Below, piece after piece: positions 19,935 to 29,904 of a stretch of DNA of 64,000 nt. The position numbers and the translations under genes are program-made. The stretch covers positions 186,001 through 250,000 of the forward strand of contig NZ_JAVDQG010000004.1 of assembly GCF_031454155.1 (NCBI RefSeq), in the 5' to 3' direction. Each line of letters opens with the position of its first letter. Position 1 is the first letter of the stretch. The stretch comes from Desmospora profundinema (GTDB taxonomy: Bacteria > Bacillota > Bacilli > Thermoactinomycetales > DSM-45169). The notes beneath the pieces were generated by a model. The model was not told the origin of the DNA, did not search any database, and was given only the letters and a program-made list of their open reading frames with translations.

Positions 19935-21425
19935 ATGGCCATTTACAAGACTTTTCAGTTAACAGACTCTCAAATGATTTCCATCATCAGGCGTGGTCTG
20001 AAAAAAACACAATCTCCAAAAAAAATCATTATCGTCGGTGCAGGCATGGCCGGGTTGGTTGCCGCTTCTCTGTTAAAGGACGCCGGACACCATGTGGAAA
20101 TACTGGAAGCTACCGAAAGAGTGGGGGGGCGGATCTTCACCATACGATCCCCTTTTGCGGATGGACAGTACTTGGATGTTGGCCCGATGCGCATTCCTCA
20201 TATTCATCATTTGACTTTGGAGTACATCCGTAAATTTCGCTTGCCGATCAATCCGTTTTTAAATATCACTCCCAATGACCGCATCTATGTCAACGGCATC
20301 AAAACGCTCCTTAAGGTTTATGAGCAAAACCCGGATATCCTGAACTTCCCCGTAGCCCCTCACGAAAAGGGGAAAACGGTTGACGAGTTAATTGAGTTGG
20401 CGACTAAACCGATTACCGATTTTGTCAACCGGGATCCACAGAGAAACTGGAATGTGGTAGTGAGAGAATTAGAGGCTTATTCACTGGATACTTTTTTTAT
20501 ACATAACCCGGTCGGTCCTCCCTTATCTAGAGGTGCAATTGAAATGATCAAAGTGATTACGGGCCTGGAAGGCATATCAGAACTGTCTTTCACGGAATTA
20601 TTAAGGGAATACCTGCTGATTGGAAGCGGCCTCGTTCACTTCTATGAAATCACCGGAGGGTTAGACCGGTTACCGAAGGCGTTTCTCCCTCAATTGGAAA
20701 CGGACATTTTTTTCGAACAAAAGATAACGAAAATTGTACAGCATGATAACCAAGTTACCATTCATTCTGTTCATCCCCAGACAAAAAAACCGTTTAAAAA
20801 CACCGGCGATCTTGCCCTTATCACGATTCCTTTTTCTGTCTTGAGAACGATTGAAGTGGAGCCGTACCACTCCTTTTCACATGGGAAAAGGAAATCGATT
20901 CGTCAACTTCACTATGTGCCTGCAACAAAAATCGGAATCCAATTTAAAAGAAGATTTTGGGAAGAGGAAGGGTTATATGGCGGAAAAACCATCTCCGACC
21001 TGCCGATCCGCTATACCTACTACCCGAGCCATGGTTTTGGGGAACCGAGTGGAATCGTTCTGGCCAGTTATACATGGGAGGATGATGCTTTGATATGGGA
21101 CAGTATGTCTGAGGAAAACCAGCTTCAGCTGGCCCTGAAAAACATGGCGGTGATTCACGGCGAAAATATCATTCCTGATTTTGTGACAGGAGTGGCTCAT
21201 AACTGGAGCCAATATCCGTATTCAGCCGGTGCTTTTTCCATGTTTAAACCGGAACAGGAAACCGAACTGTTTCCCAACATCCTTAAACCCGAAGGAAGGG
21301 TTTATTTTGCCGGTGAACATGCTTCAACAACTGCTCGCTCTTGGATTCAGGGTGCCATTGAATCGGGCATACGGGTTGCTTATGAAATGAATGATCTGCC
21401 TTCACTTTTAATGGGTAAGGGATGA
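19935..21425 (+). CDS. FAD-dependent amine/L-amino-acid oxidase (YobN-like)
   Basis: This 496-residue protein has a Rossmann FAD site, KKIIIVGAGMAGLVAASLLKDAG, at about 29-51, then RVGGRI, and a C-terminal FAD segment GRVYFAGEHASTTARSWIQGAIESG. Layout and length match flavin monoamine oxidases and L-amino-acid oxidases of Bacilli. There is no signal peptide. ATG 19935 follows AAAGGTGAG. The gene looks AT-richer than the suf and cob regions and stands alone; substrate unknown. Confidence 0.87.
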   Translation: MAIYKTFQLTDSQMISIIRRGLKKTQSPKKIIIVGAGMAGLVAASLLKDAGHHVEILEATERVGGRIFTIRSPFADGQYLDVGPMRIPHIHHLTLEYIRKFRLPINPFLNITPNDRIYVNGIKTLLKVYEQNPDILNFPVAPHEKGKTVDELIELATKPITDFVNRDPQRNWNVVVRELEAYSLDTFFIHNPVGPPLSRGAIEMIKVITGLEGISELSFTELLREYLLIGSGLVHFYEITGGLDRLPKAFLPQLETDIFFEQKITKIVQHDNQVTIHSVHPQTKKPFKNTGDLALITIPFSVLRTIEVEPYHSFSHGKRKSIRQLHYVPATKIGIQFKRRFWEEEGLYGGKTISDLPIRYTYYPSHGFGEPSGIVLASYTWEDDALIWDSMSEENQLQLALKNMAVIHGENIIPDFVTGVAHNWSQYPYSAGAFSMFKPEQETELFPNILKPEGRVYFAGEHASTTARSWIQGAIESGIRVAYEMNDLPSLLMGKG

Positions 21426-21461
21426 AACGGACAATGTTTTCAGCGGAAAATGAAAGGTGGA

Positions 21462-22106
21462 TCAACCGAGAACGACACTGAGTGCAATCAAGGTTTGAGC
21501 GGCAAAATAGGGGATCATAATGCCGTAATCCCGCCAGGAAAGGCGTCGGACAAAGCGATCCCACCCCAGGATGGCGTCAGAGATGTAAAACAAGAGCGCC
21601 CCTAAGATGGACCAGGGGTTTTTTGTCATCCATGCGAAGAGGACCATCAGTGATATGGCGAACACATAAGCGATGACGGCGATCAGCAATAGCGTTCCGC
21701 CTTCCCGTTCTGCTCCCCGTGCAAGCGGCCGAAGCAACACCCATGCATTTAGGATGAGAAAGAGCGTAACGGGAATTCCGATCACCAGGCCTCCTTTCGC
21801 CTCTGTCAAGAAGGCCAACACGTAGCACAGATGTCCCATGAAAAAGGAGATTAGTCCCCGTAAGAAACGGTCCTGGGGCAGCATCAACCAGATATCGCCG
21901 GCAAGGGAAAACATAAGTCCCGCCAGGATCAGCCAAGAAAACGCTCCCGGATGCTGCCACGCTCCCCATCCGGCCAAGAGAATAATGAACCCCATCGTTC
22001 CCGGCTTCAGCATATACCGCCACCAAGGCCGGTCCCGATAAACGCCCCCCCACAGGTAGCCGGCAGCGGATAACAGGATGGCAGTCAAAGAGAGGGGTAC
22101 AACCAT
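21462..22106 (-). CDS. YhhN family membrane protein (lysoplasmalogenase-like)
   Basis: This 214-residue protein has about eight membrane helices and the YhhN signatures: KPGTMGFIIL, LAGLMFSLAGDIWLMLP, FFMGHLCYVLAF and YISDAILGWDRF. Mammalian homologues (TMEM86) hydrolyse lysoplasmalogen; the bacterial role is unclear. AAAAGGG directly abuts an upstream ATG (22115), so the ATG at 22106, 9 bases further on, is preferred. It lies 139 bases downstream of the PBP gene on the same strand, with no clear terminator between. Confidence 0.85.
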   Translation of the reverse strand: MVVPLSLTAILLSAAGYLWGGVYRDRPWWRYMLKPGTMGFIILLAGWGAWQHPGAFSWLILAGLMFSLAGDIWLMLPQDRFLRGLISFFMGHLCYVLAFLTEAKGGLVIGIPVTLFLILNAWVLLRPLARGAEREGGTLLLIAVIAYVFAISLMVLFAWMTKNPWSILGALLFYISDAILGWDRFVRRLSWRDYGIMIPYFAAQTLIALSVVLG

Positions 22107-22244
22107 TCGACTCATCCCTTTTCGTAAAAGATTGGAAGCGGTCGTTATGTCTCAGGATCCTTGGACTGCCGGCGAAGGGGATGGTGTATATATGGCAGCG
22201 GTTGGATTGATCCATCAATCAACCCTTCCTTCGTTAACCGGAGT

Positions 22245-24578
22245 TCAAATCCCCAAGTGATCCCCCAAGCCTTCCCACCGATTTTCCGGCTCCTCTTCTT
22301 CAGGGTCTTCCGGCGGTTGATCGGAGTCCTCTTCATCCTCCTCATCCGTTGGAGCGGGTGTCACCTTTACTTTGACGACGTTGGATACCTGTTGATTGGA
22401 CTGGTTGAGAGAATCGATTGCAACAACTCGATAATAGTACGAGTCGTTTTCAATTAATTGATCGGGGTCGAGCGGATCGACATAAACTCCCTTTTGGGCT
22501 GATCCGATACGCTGCCATTGGTTCCCGTCGGGTGAAGATTCCACCCGATATTCCACCCGGTCATGCTCATGCTTCCACCGAAGGGTGACCGATGGATCAT
22601 CCGGGTCATAGTCTGCAGCGGACAGGTGGACGGGCTTCAGCACAAAGGGAGGTACCGGCTCGGGTACGCCGGGGTTTTTAAGTACACTGGCGGGCTCCTC
22701 TTTCATGGCATGCTCCATCACTTGATGAAAGAGCCTGGCCGGAACCTCTTCACCGGAGAGCGGGCCTTTACCATCTGTTGAAAACGCCATGGATGCCATC
22801 ACATATTGATTCGTATATCCGATGAACCAGGCCTCCCGTTGGGTGGAGCTGGCTCCTGCCAGAGCGGCCATTTCATGTCCGGTAATCTGTGCCGACTGTC
22901 CCGTACCCACGGTTGCGTTATAGCGAAGGACCCGGGTCATGTAGTAGGCGGTCTTCTGGTCGATTGGTTGTGTTTTCTCTAATTTTTTTGCTTGAAGTTT
23001 CTTTCCTTGACTTTGGATCTCTTGGATCCCGTGCGCTTGAATCATGGTTCCGTTGTTGGCGAAGGTGGCATAGGCTTGTGCCATATGGACCGTATTGGTT
23101 CCGTGGATGAGATTTCCCGAAGACAGGACGGCCACCGACTGTTTCTCACTGGGTTCCATTAGAAAACCGAAACGATCGCCGTACTGAACTGCTGTTTGCA
23201 TTCCGAGTCGGTTGAGCATCAACCAGGCGGGAGCCACATGAAGGGACTTGGCGAGGGAATCCCTCATAGACAAAATGCCGAATGACTGTCCCTGTTCATT
23301 TTGGGGTTTCCATTGGCCTAATTGAAAGTCGGCGGGGTCTTTCACTCTGGTGTATTCGGTGTATGAGTTTTCCTGAATGAGCGGTGCATAGACGATCAGG
23401 GGCCGGATTGCACTTCCCGGTTGGATATTGGTGAGGGAACGAAGGGGATAACCGGGTCCCATATAGTAGCGCCCCCCCGCCATGGCTACAATTCCTCCGG
23501 TTTTGGGGTCTAGCAGGGTGGCCCCGGCATCCATATTTTTCTTCTTCTCATACAGGGTGTCGTCTTTAATGGCGGCTTCCATACTGCGTTGAATTTCTGG
23601 ATCCAGATGGGTATATATCTCGTACCCCCCTGTGGTGATATCGGCTTCATCCAGTCCGTACCGTTCTTGTGCTTCCAACAAAATATATTGCTTATAGGCG
23701 CTAAACTTTCCCATCGATAAGTGCTTTTCTAAATAATGCTTATTTACGCCTAGTTCCCTCTGTTGATAGTCTTCCTTCTCCTTTTCGGTGATCAACCCTT
23801 CCCGAGCCATAATCATCAACACCGTATTTCGCCGCTTTTTTGCTTCTTTTGGTCGAATATAGGGGTTGTATGTGCTCGGGGCTTTGGGCAGCCCCGCTAA
23901 TAGAGCGATTTCATGGATCTCCAGCTCGTCTTTGAGCAGATCTTTGTTGAAATAGATTTTTGAAGCCATGCCCACCCCCACGACTTGGTTACCGAAGGGG
24001 ATCTGGTTCAGGTACGCCTGCAGGATCTCTTCTTTGCTGTGCCTATTTTCAATATTCTTGGCGACCATGATTTCTGTCGCTTTTCGTAAGTACGTCTTTT
24101 CCCGCTCTTCCAATATCGTATTGCGGGCGACCTGCATGGTGATCGTACTGGCCCCTTCCGCTTTTTTTCCTTCTACGAGATTGCTGGAAAGGGCACGAAA
24201 CAGTCCGTGGTAGTCGATTCCGTCATGTTCGTAATAGCGGCGATCCTCCACCGCCACGAAAGTTTGGGTCAGCAACTCTTTCGACCGGATGTTTTGGAGG
24301 AGGAGCGATTCCCGGCTGGGACCGATCAGACCGATAGAATTGCCGTCTCGGTCATAGATCCTCGAAGCCGATTGAAAGTCTTCCATTTTGTCCAAAGGGA
24401 TGGATCGCGCTGACAAAACGACAGTCTGAAGGAATAGAAAGGTGCAAATGAATACAACGATACCGGTTGTCCAGAAAATCCATCGCTTCTTGTGATAAAC
24501 GGCTTGTTTAAGACCGGGGGATAAAGCCCAACGAAACCACTTTCGCTCTTTGATAAGTCTATGGAAATGGTTGTACAT
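22245..24578 (-). CDS. Class A penicillin-binding protein with degenerate transpeptidase motifs and FN3 domain
   Basis: This protein of about 777 residues has a membrane helix at 32-55 and a glycosyltransferase-51 domain with VEDRRYY (Glu111), EGASTITMQVARN (Glu141) and GNQVVGVGMASKIYF, all intact. The transpeptidase domain is recognisable (LLDPKTGGIVAMAGG, AQAYATFANNG, EAWFIGYTN), but its three active motifs are changed: SxxK is SAIR at 389-392, SxN is SLH at 445-447, and KTGT is ASST at 576-579. A fibronectin type III domain and an acidic Pro/Glu tail close the protein. It is probably a glycan polymerase without cross-linking activity. The start (MYNHFHRL) follows GGAGG by 13 bases; the start is uncertain. 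Confidence 0.88.
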   Translation of the reverse strand: MYNHFHRLIKERKWFRWALSPGLKQAVYHKKRWIFWTTGIVVFICTFLFLQTVVLSARSIPLDKMEDFQSASRIYDRDGNSIGLIGPSRESLLLQNIRSKELLTQTFVAVEDRRYYEHDGIDYHGLFRALSSNLVEGKKAEGASTITMQVARNTILEEREKTYLRKATEIMVAKNIENRHSKEEILQAYLNQIPFGNQVVGVGMASKIYFNKDLLKDELEIHEIALLAGLPKAPSTYNPYIRPKEAKKRRNTVLMIMAREGLITEKEKEDYQQRELGVNKHYLEKHLSMGKFSAYKQYILLEAQERYGLDEADITTGGYEIYTHLDPEIQRSMEAAIKDDTLYEKKKNMDAGATLLDPKTGGIVAMAGGRYYMGPGYPLRSLTNIQPGSAIRPLIVYAPLIQENSYTEYTRVKDPADFQLGQWKPQNEQGQSFGILSMRDSLAKSLHVAPAWLMLNRLGMQTAVQYGDRFGFLMEPSEKQSVAVLSSGNLIHGTNTVHMAQAYATFANNGTMIQAHGIQEIQSQGKKLQAKKLEKTQPIDQKTAYYMTRVLRYNATVGTGQSAQITGHEMAALAGASSTQREAWFIGYTNQYVMASMAFSTDGKGPLSGEEVPARLFHQVMEHAMKEEPASVLKNPGVPEPVPPFVLKPVHLSAADYDPDDPSVTLRWKHEHDRVEYRVESSPDGNQWQRIGSAQKGVYVDPLDPDQLIENDSYYYRVVAIDSLNQSNQQVSNVVKVKVTPAPTDEEDEEDSDQPPEDPEEEEPENRWEGLGDHLGI

Positions 24579-24793
24579 AGCAATGGATAAGCCTCCATTT
24601 TTCATAGAACCGATTGCTATCATATATACCACGAAATAATTATTTTGTCCATATGTCATTTTATAATATAAAAAGACATAAGAGGAATGGTGAAAGTGAC
24701 CTGTTGTAACTTATTAGCATACGGTAACATTTATTGTTCATAATTTTTATTCAAATAAATTTACCACATCCTATCATTACGAGAGAATAAAAC

Positions 24794-24910
24794 ATGAAAA
24801 AATCCCAGTTAAAAGCATATTATCAAGATTTGGATCCGATTTCGGCCTGTATATTTATTAATAGTTTATCTGTTTTATTGCATGAATCGAATAAAAATAA
24901 ACCGTATTGA
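24794..24910 (+). CDS. Candidate 38-aa microprotein
   Basis: ATG 24794 opens a frame starting MKKSQLKAYYQDLDPISA and ending NKNKPY at TGA 24910. It has a balanced composition with a short hydrophobic centre (CIFINSLSVLL). The ribosome site is weak (GAGAG). It lies in an AT-rich 400-bp gap between the divergent PBP gene and the Amidase_6 gene. Not recognised; it could be a leader or toxin-like microprotein, or chance. Confidence 0.4.
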   Translation: MKKSQLKAYYQDLDPISACIFINSLSVLLHESNKNKPY

Positions 24911-24977
24911 AACGATTCGCTCTATCTCTGCGTTTTATATTTTTGAAATGTAATTTTAAAGAAGGGGAGCGGATTCT

Positions 24978-26159
24978 TTGGAAAAGAAGAAGGCTGCTGT
25001 ACTCGCTGTCCTTATATCTTTGGCTGTGGTCGGATTGCCTTTGAATGCAAATGTTTATGCCGCCTCCGCGTCAAATGGGAATGGAGTAGTCAACATGGAT
25101 GTTGTTTGGAAGCTTTTTGGGGATGGATTTCAAGAGAATGAGGAGATAGATCCATCCTATAACGATCCCGTTCTTAACCATATTTCATACTATGAAGAAT
25201 GGAGTGAAAGCAGGGAAGAGATTGAAGAGAAAATGAACGGCGCCTTGGGGATCATGGAGCAGAGGGTCGGTGAGCGGAAACTGGACATCAAGCTGGATTT
25301 GGAAGATCCAAGCGATCGGGATGAAATAAAAGGGTTGGCGATGGACCTGGCTTCCCTCAGTCCGGGTGAAAGGGAAAAAGTCGCCCAGCTGGCCAAAGCC
25401 GTGGATCGGTACGAAAACCAATTGAAAAACAGGGAAATCAAAAAGATCGAAAAGAAGGCGAAGAAAGGTCGATTAACCAAAGAGGACAGGGCGAAATTAC
25501 AGGCATTGCTGCCCGTACAAAACAAGGGAATCAAGCTGGATCCGGCAATCGGGAAACCGGTTTACGGGAATGAGGGGCAGGTGGAAAACAGACAGCCTCC
25601 TGTAGCCGATGCGGATCAAAACCGTGACGATGCCGATGAACAGGGTGCTTTTCTGGAGGAGACAAACGGATACAACCGTGAAAAAGCCCGCGACTACGCT
25701 TATCAGTGGTGGAACAAGCGAAACAACGATGAGTACGGTTACTACAGCCAGGTAAACGGCGGTTGCTACGATTGTTGGTATGATTGTACCAATTTTGTCT
25801 CCCAAGCGATGAAAGCGGGTGGTTTGGTTGAGTGGAAGGACGACCCGTGGTGGTACTACAGCGATGACAAACCGTCCTATGCCTGGGGGGTATCCAACAG
25901 TCTCTATAAGCACTTGGAAGAACGGGCCCAGCCTGCTCGGAGTTTATCGGAATTAAACATTGGCGATGTCGTCAACGCCGACTTGGACGGGGATGGGGAT
26001 ATCGATCATTCCGCTATCATTACCAACATCCGATACGGTCAAATTTTTGTGACTCAACATTCGGTCGATCGGCGGGATTTCCCCCTTTCCTACTGGTTTT
26101 TTGCCGGCTACGATGTGTATGGCTGGAAGTTGGGGACTGCGGACAACCAACCCCGGTGA
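24978..26159 (+). CDS. Secreted Amidase_6 domain protein
   Basis: This 393-residue protein starts at TTG 24978 behind AGGGGAG. It has a signal peptide (to about NANVYA), a charged helical middle (EIKKIEKKAKKGRLTKEDR), and a C-terminal Amidase_6 domain: YNREKARDYAYQWWNKRN, DCTNFVSQAMKAGG with the catalytic-type Cys, and IDHSAIITN with the His. The fold is papain/NlpC-like, suggesting peptidoglycan or peptide amide hydrolysis outside the cell. It is divergent to the PBP, which fits a shared wall role; this is inference. Confidence 0.88.
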   Translation: MEKKKAAVLAVLISLAVVGLPLNANVYAASASNGNGVVNMDVVWKLFGDGFQENEEIDPSYNDPVLNHISYYEEWSESREEIEEKMNGALGIMEQRVGERKLDIKLDLEDPSDRDEIKGLAMDLASLSPGEREKVAQLAKAVDRYENQLKNREIKKIEKKAKKGRLTKEDRAKLQALLPVQNKGIKLDPAIGKPVYGNEGQVENRQPPVADADQNRDDADEQGAFLEETNGYNREKARDYAYQWWNKRNNDEYGYYSQVNGGCYDCWYDCTNFVSQAMKAGGLVEWKDDPWWYYSDDKPSYAWGVSNSLYKHLEERAQPARSLSELNIGDVVNADLDGDGDIDHSAIITNIRYGQIFVTQHSVDRRDFPLSYWFFAGYDVYGWKLGTADNQPR

Positions 26160-26342
26160 TGGTAAACCAACCGATGGAACGTTGAGTTTGACAACCAGAG
26201 TCGATGTGAATAGGGTGACATCGGTTGCGTTCCATGAAGGCATTGAAGGAAAGCAGGGCTTCATAAAGAGGGGACCGCCAAGCAAAATGTAAAGATAAAC
26301 AGGCAGTCTGTTTCAAAGTGTGACGCGGTACCTACAATGAAA

Positions 26343-26380
26343 ACAAGCGCAGCTTCCTGATTTGCAGGCTGCGCTTGTTC
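26343..26380. terminator. Bidirectional terminator
   Basis: AACAAGCGCAGC (26343-26354) pairs with GCTGCGCTTGTT (26369-26380) across a 14-base loop. It lies between convergent genes. The minus-strand product is followed by TTC-rich sequence. Confidence 0.75.
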
Positions 26381-26391
26381 GTGTTTACGAT

Positions 26392-27531
26392 TTATCCTTC
26401 GGAAGGCCGGCTGCCTCTCCACCGCAAGTATTTCGTCACCAGCCGGATCGCGGTGGGAATCGCCTCTTCTTGGGGATTCAGCCGGGGGTGGTGGAGGCCG
26501 TGTTGGGTGTCGACTCCGAGCCAAAACATAAACCCGGGAATTTCCCGAAGGAAATAACCGAAATCTTCACCGGCCATGGCTTCCCGGCAGGGGATGACGC
26601 GAACCCCGCCCTCCCTGTCGGCCCATTCCATAAATTCCTGGGTGAGGGCGCGGTTATTCTCCACCTGACAGTAGTTGGCTCCCCAATCGATATGGGCTTC
26701 GCATTCGAAACCGGTTTCGATCCCTTTGACCAACTGGCGGATGCGGTGTTTCACTTTTTCCATCGATTCCATGGATAACGTGCGGATCGTTCCTTCCAGG
26801 CGGGCCTTGCCGGGAATGATGTTTTGCCTGGTACCGATGGTCACCTTGCCCAGCGTGAGGATGGCGGAATCCAGCGGGTCGATGTTGCGCGAGACGATGG
26901 TTTGCAGCTGCATGGCCAACTGGGAGGCGGCAATGACCATATCGTTGCTGCGGTGGGGGAGGGAAGCGTGACCGCTGACACCCACCAGATCGATATACAG
27001 TTCCGAAGTATTGGCAAACAGGATGCCGGGCCGGGTGGCGATGGTGCCCACCGGCCAGTCGGGACCGATATGGAGGGCAAACAACTCATCCGGCTGCAGG
27101 CGGCGGAATGCGTCGCTTTCCAACATGGGCAGAGCGCCGCCGGGCCCTTCTTCCGCCGGCTGGAACAAAACGACCAGATCGTCGTCGATCGGTTCGTGCA
27201 CGACGGCATCCACGATCCCCAAGGCGATGGCCATGTGCATATCGTGGCCGCAGGCGTGCATATGGCCGGGGTGAATGGATCGGAAATCGACCGACGTCTC
27301 CTCCTCCATCGGCAGACCGTCCATATCGGACCGCCACCCTAGGACACGGCGCGGGTTGCGCCCAGGGATCCGCACGATAATACCGGTGCGCCAGGTTTCC
27401 ACTTCGATTCGATCGGAAGGGAGCCGGGAGAGGAAATCCAGCAGGTAGCGTTGCGTTTTCACTTCTTCAAATCCGGGCTCCGGGATTTGATGGAGTTCCC
27501 GCCGCACGGCCACAAAGGGATGGAGATTCAT
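26392..27531 (-). CDS. dapL: N-acetyldiaminopimelate deacetylase (M20 family)
   Basis: This 379-residue M20 amidohydrolase has [25 protein letters not shown] (metal ligands), [10 protein letters not shown] and AGEDFGYFL. The M20 family is broad, but placement after dapH and an aminotransferase, with a 4-base overlap, supports the last step of acetyl-branch LL-DAP formation. That role supplies DAP for lysine and the cell wall. Confidence 0.88.
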   Translation of the reverse strand: MNLHPFVAVRRELHQIPEPGFEEVKTQRYLLDFLSRLPSDRIEVETWRTGIIVRIPGRNPRRVLGWRSDMDGLPMEEETSVDFRSIHPGHMHACGHDMHMAIALGIVDAVVHEPIDDDLVVLFQPAEEGPGGALPMLESDAFRRLQPDELFALHIGPDWPVGTIATRPGILFANTSELYIDLVGVSGHASLPHRSNDMVIAASQLAMQLQTIVSRNIDPLDSAILTLGKVTIGTRQNIIPGKARLEGTIRTLSMESMEKVKHRIRQLVKGIETGFECEAHIDWGANYCQVENNRALTQEFMEWADREGGVRVIPCREAMAGEDFGYFLREIPGFMFWLGVDTQHGLHHPRLNPQEEAIPTAIRLVTKYLRWRGSRPSEG

Positions 27532-28739
27532 GAGATCCCCTCCCCGATCCGGGACAGGCGGGTACTCAGCCGGTCCACGAAAAAGTCTGTTTCCTCCGGT
27601 TTCAGCGTGAGCGGAGGGAGCAAGCGGATCACGCGCTGTTGCGCGATATCCACTAGGACACCATCCTCCAACAGCCCCCGTTGCAGACGGAGGGCTTCTT
27701 CCGGGGAGAGGCGGGTGTCCAACCCGATCATCATTCCCTTGCCCCGAATGGTGCCGATCACATCGGGATGCTTTTCACGAAGAGAGGAGAGGGCTTCCCA
27801 CAGATAGGCGGCATTTTTTCGGCCCTGCTCCAGGCCGCCGCGGTCCAGCAACTCTTCCACCACCGCCAGTCCCAGGGCGGCACTTAAGGGGGAAGGTGCG
27901 AATGTGGTGCCGTGATCACCGGGGCGAAAGAGGGAGGCTATACGATCGCTGGCGAGGATCCCGCCCAGGGGCAGTCCGCCGCCCACTCCTTTGGCAAACA
28001 GAATGAGGTCGGGGGTGATGCCATAGGCCTGATGAGCGAAAAAAGTGCCTGTGCGACCGATACCGGTCTGGATTTCATCCAGTAAGAGCAGCATACCCCG
28101 TTCCCGGGCGATGACCGCCATGGCCTTCAAATAGTCTTTCTCCAGGGGTTGCACGCCGCCGGATCCCAGGATCGGCTCGGCCAGGATGGCCGCCGGGCGC
28201 TCCCGTTCACAGACAGTCTTAAGCGCGTCTATATCGTTGGGAGGAACCTCGAACACGGGAATGGCGGGTTGCGGGAAGTCCTGATAGACCCCCGGTTGGC
28301 GCGTGAGACGGATGGCTCCCAAAGTGCGGCCGTGGAAGCTTTTTTCCATCACGACAAAACCTTGCCGCGCGCGATCCGGTTCCCGGCTCCATTTGTGAAC
28401 CAGCTTGACAGCTGTTTCCGTCGCTTCCGCACCGGAATTGGTGAAAAACACTTTTCCGGGGATGCTGCTTTCCACCAGCCGCCGTGCAAGCTGGATGGCG
28501 GGCGGGTTTAAGAATTTGTTGGAAACATGGAGGTAACGCTCTCCCTGTTGCCGCAACGCCTGCATGACGGCTGGATGGGAGTGGCCCAGGATGTTGACGG
28601 CCAGACCGGTGAACAAGTCCAGGTAAGACCGGCCGCCCGTGTCATACAGATGGTTTCCCTCCGCCCGCTCGATGGCGATGGGGAGACGGTGGTAAGTGGA
28701 CATGAGGTATTGTTGGTCCAGCGCTTGCCAATCGGACAC
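27528..28739 (-). CDS. Class III PLP aminotransferase, likely N-acetyl-LL-DAP aminotransferase
   Basis: This 403-residue fold-type I enzyme resembles acetylornithine/succinyl-DAP aminotransferases: [41 protein letters not shown] and the PLP Lys in [14 protein letters not shown]. It starts at GTG 28739 behind GAGGAGGG. In Bacillus the equivalent dap cluster position holds the class I enzyme PatA, so this is a different aminotransferase class in the same slot. It could also serve arginine synthesis. Confidence 0.87.
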   Translation of the reverse strand: MSDWQALDQQYLMSTYHRLPIAIERAEGNHLYDTGGRSYLDLFTGLAVNILGHSHPAVMQALRQQGERYLHVSNKFLNPPAIQLARRLVESSIPGKVFFTNSGAEATETAVKLVHKWSREPDRARQGFVVMEKSFHGRTLGAIRLTRQPGVYQDFPQPAIPVFEVPPNDIDALKTVCERERPAAILAEPILGSGGVQPLEKDYLKAMAVIARERGMLLLLDEIQTGIGRTGTFFAHQAYGITPDLILFAKGVGGGLPLGGILASDRIASLFRPGDHGTTFAPSPLSAALGLAVVEELLDRGGLEQGRKNAAYLWEALSSLREKHPDVIGTIRGKGMMIGLDTRLSPEEALRLQRGLLEDGVLVDIAQQRVIRLLPPLTLKPEETDFFVDRLSTRLSRIGEGIS

Positions 28740-28770
28740 GGAAGTTCCCTCCTCGCTTCATCGTAAAGAA

Positions 28771-28790
28771 GGGCCGCCCAGGCGGCCCCC
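28771..28790 (-). terminator. Intercistronic hairpin in the dap operon
   Basis: GGGCCGCC pairs with GGCGGCCC and, on the minus strand, is followed by TTCTTT. It may lower expression of the downstream aminotransferase and deacetylase relative to dapH, or protect the dapH transcript. Confidence 0.5.
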
Positions 28791-28816
28791 TGTGATGTTC
28801 GTTTTCAGATGACGGG

Positions 28817-29527
28817 TTACAGTTGACGCAGCTCTTGTTTGATCTCGGTTTTGGAGCGGGTTTTCTCGTCGATCTGTTTGATGACTTTGGCGGGGATGCC
28901 GGCAACGACGCTGTTTTCCGGTACGTCGTCCACTACGACCGCTCCGGCTGCAACCACGGAGCCCCTTCCGACGCGCACCCCTTCCAGAATGACGGCGTTG
29001 GCACCGACCACGACTTCATCCTCAATCACCACGGGTTTGGCGGAGGGCGGCTCGATCACACCGGCGATCACGGCGCCTGCGCCAATGTGGCAGTTCTTCC
29101 CGATCGTGCCCCGGCCGCCGATCACCACGTTCATATCGATCATGGTGCCGTCTCCGATTACCGCCCCGATGTTGATGGACGCCCCCATCATAATGACGGC
29201 ATTCTTGCCGATCTCCACTTGTTCGCGAATGATGGCACCCGGCTCGATCCGGGCCTGGATGTCTTTCATGTCCAGCAGGGGGATGGCGGAGTTGCGCCGG
29301 TCGTTTTCCACGACATAGTCCTCAATCCGGTTCTGGTTGGCATCGAGGATAGGCTTTACGGCTTTCCAATCTCCGAACAGGACACCGGTGGTTTTGTTGA
29401 TGAATGACTTTATCCCTTCACCAAAATCGATCCCGGCGAGGTCCCCTTTGATATGTACCTTGACCGGTGTTTTCTTTTCACTTTTTTGGATGAATTCGAT
29501 GATTTGATTGGCATCCATCTGTTTCAT
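28817..29527 (-). CDS. dapH: Tetrahydrodipicolinate N-acetyltransferase DapH
   Basis: This 236-residue protein has a hexapeptide-repeat left-handed beta-helix ([39 protein letters not shown]) after the DapH N-terminal domain. It acetylates tetrahydrodipicolinate with acetyl-CoA, committing to the acetyl branch. AAAGGGTG precedes ATG 29527. First gene of the minus-strand dap operon. Confidence 0.95.
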   Translation of the reverse strand: MKQMDANQIIEFIQKSEKKTPVKVHIKGDLAGIDFGEGIKSFINKTTGVLFGDWKAVKPILDANQNRIEDYVVENDRRNSAIPLLDMKDIQARIEPGAIIREQVEIGKNAVIMMGASINIGAVIGDGTMIDMNVVIGGRGTIGKNCHIGAGAVIAGVIEPPSAKPVVIEDEVVVGANAVILEGVRVGRGSVVAAGAVVVDDVPENSVVAGIPAKVIKQIDEKTRSKTEIKQELRQL

Positions 29528-29649
29528 GTTACGTGCACCCTTTCTATGGCAGCTCTAAACACTTGGCGGTTTCATGCTTCCATCCAAGTATAGCACAACC
29601 TCGCAAACGGTCGAAAGTTGGGAAGAGGGGGAAAAGGGGATGGGAAACA

Positions 29650-29775
29650 GTGGAGTCGATGATTCTGTTATGGGACAGAATGGGCAAAACACTCCGGATT
29701 AAGATAAACACGATAGACACAGGAGAAGAGGAGATTCAAGGGATCACCCGTCATTCTCTAAAACAAATGTCATAG
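29650..29775 (+). CDS. Candidate 41-aa small protein
   Basis: GTG 29650 (or ATG 29659) opens a frame reading VESMILLWDRMGKT, then LRIKINTIDTGEEEIQG, to TAG 29775. The alternating hydrophobic pattern and acidic stretch look protein-like, and a GGGGATGGG purine run precedes it. It lies in the 377-bp gap between dapH and aceB. Not recognised; modest support only. Confidence 0.35.
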   Translation: MESMILLWDRMGKTLRIKINTIDTGEEEIQGITRHSLKQMS

Positions 29776-29813
29776 GAGCGACGCCTTTTTTTGCGGGAAA
29801 TCGGAAAAAAGTC

Positions 29814-29843
29814 TTGTCACCTTTAAACATACTGTTATATAAT
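29814..29843 (+). promoter_or_regulatory. Promoter of the glyoxylate shunt operon
   Basis: TTGTCA (29814-29819) and TATAAT (29838-29843) with an 18-base spacer, about 60 bp ahead of the aceB start. No cre site was found nearby. Confidence 0.75.
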
Positions 29844-29904
29844 ACAACACGAGTTAACTAATCTGTATTCAAACAGAATGCAACGGGATGAGGAGTGATC
29901 GCTG

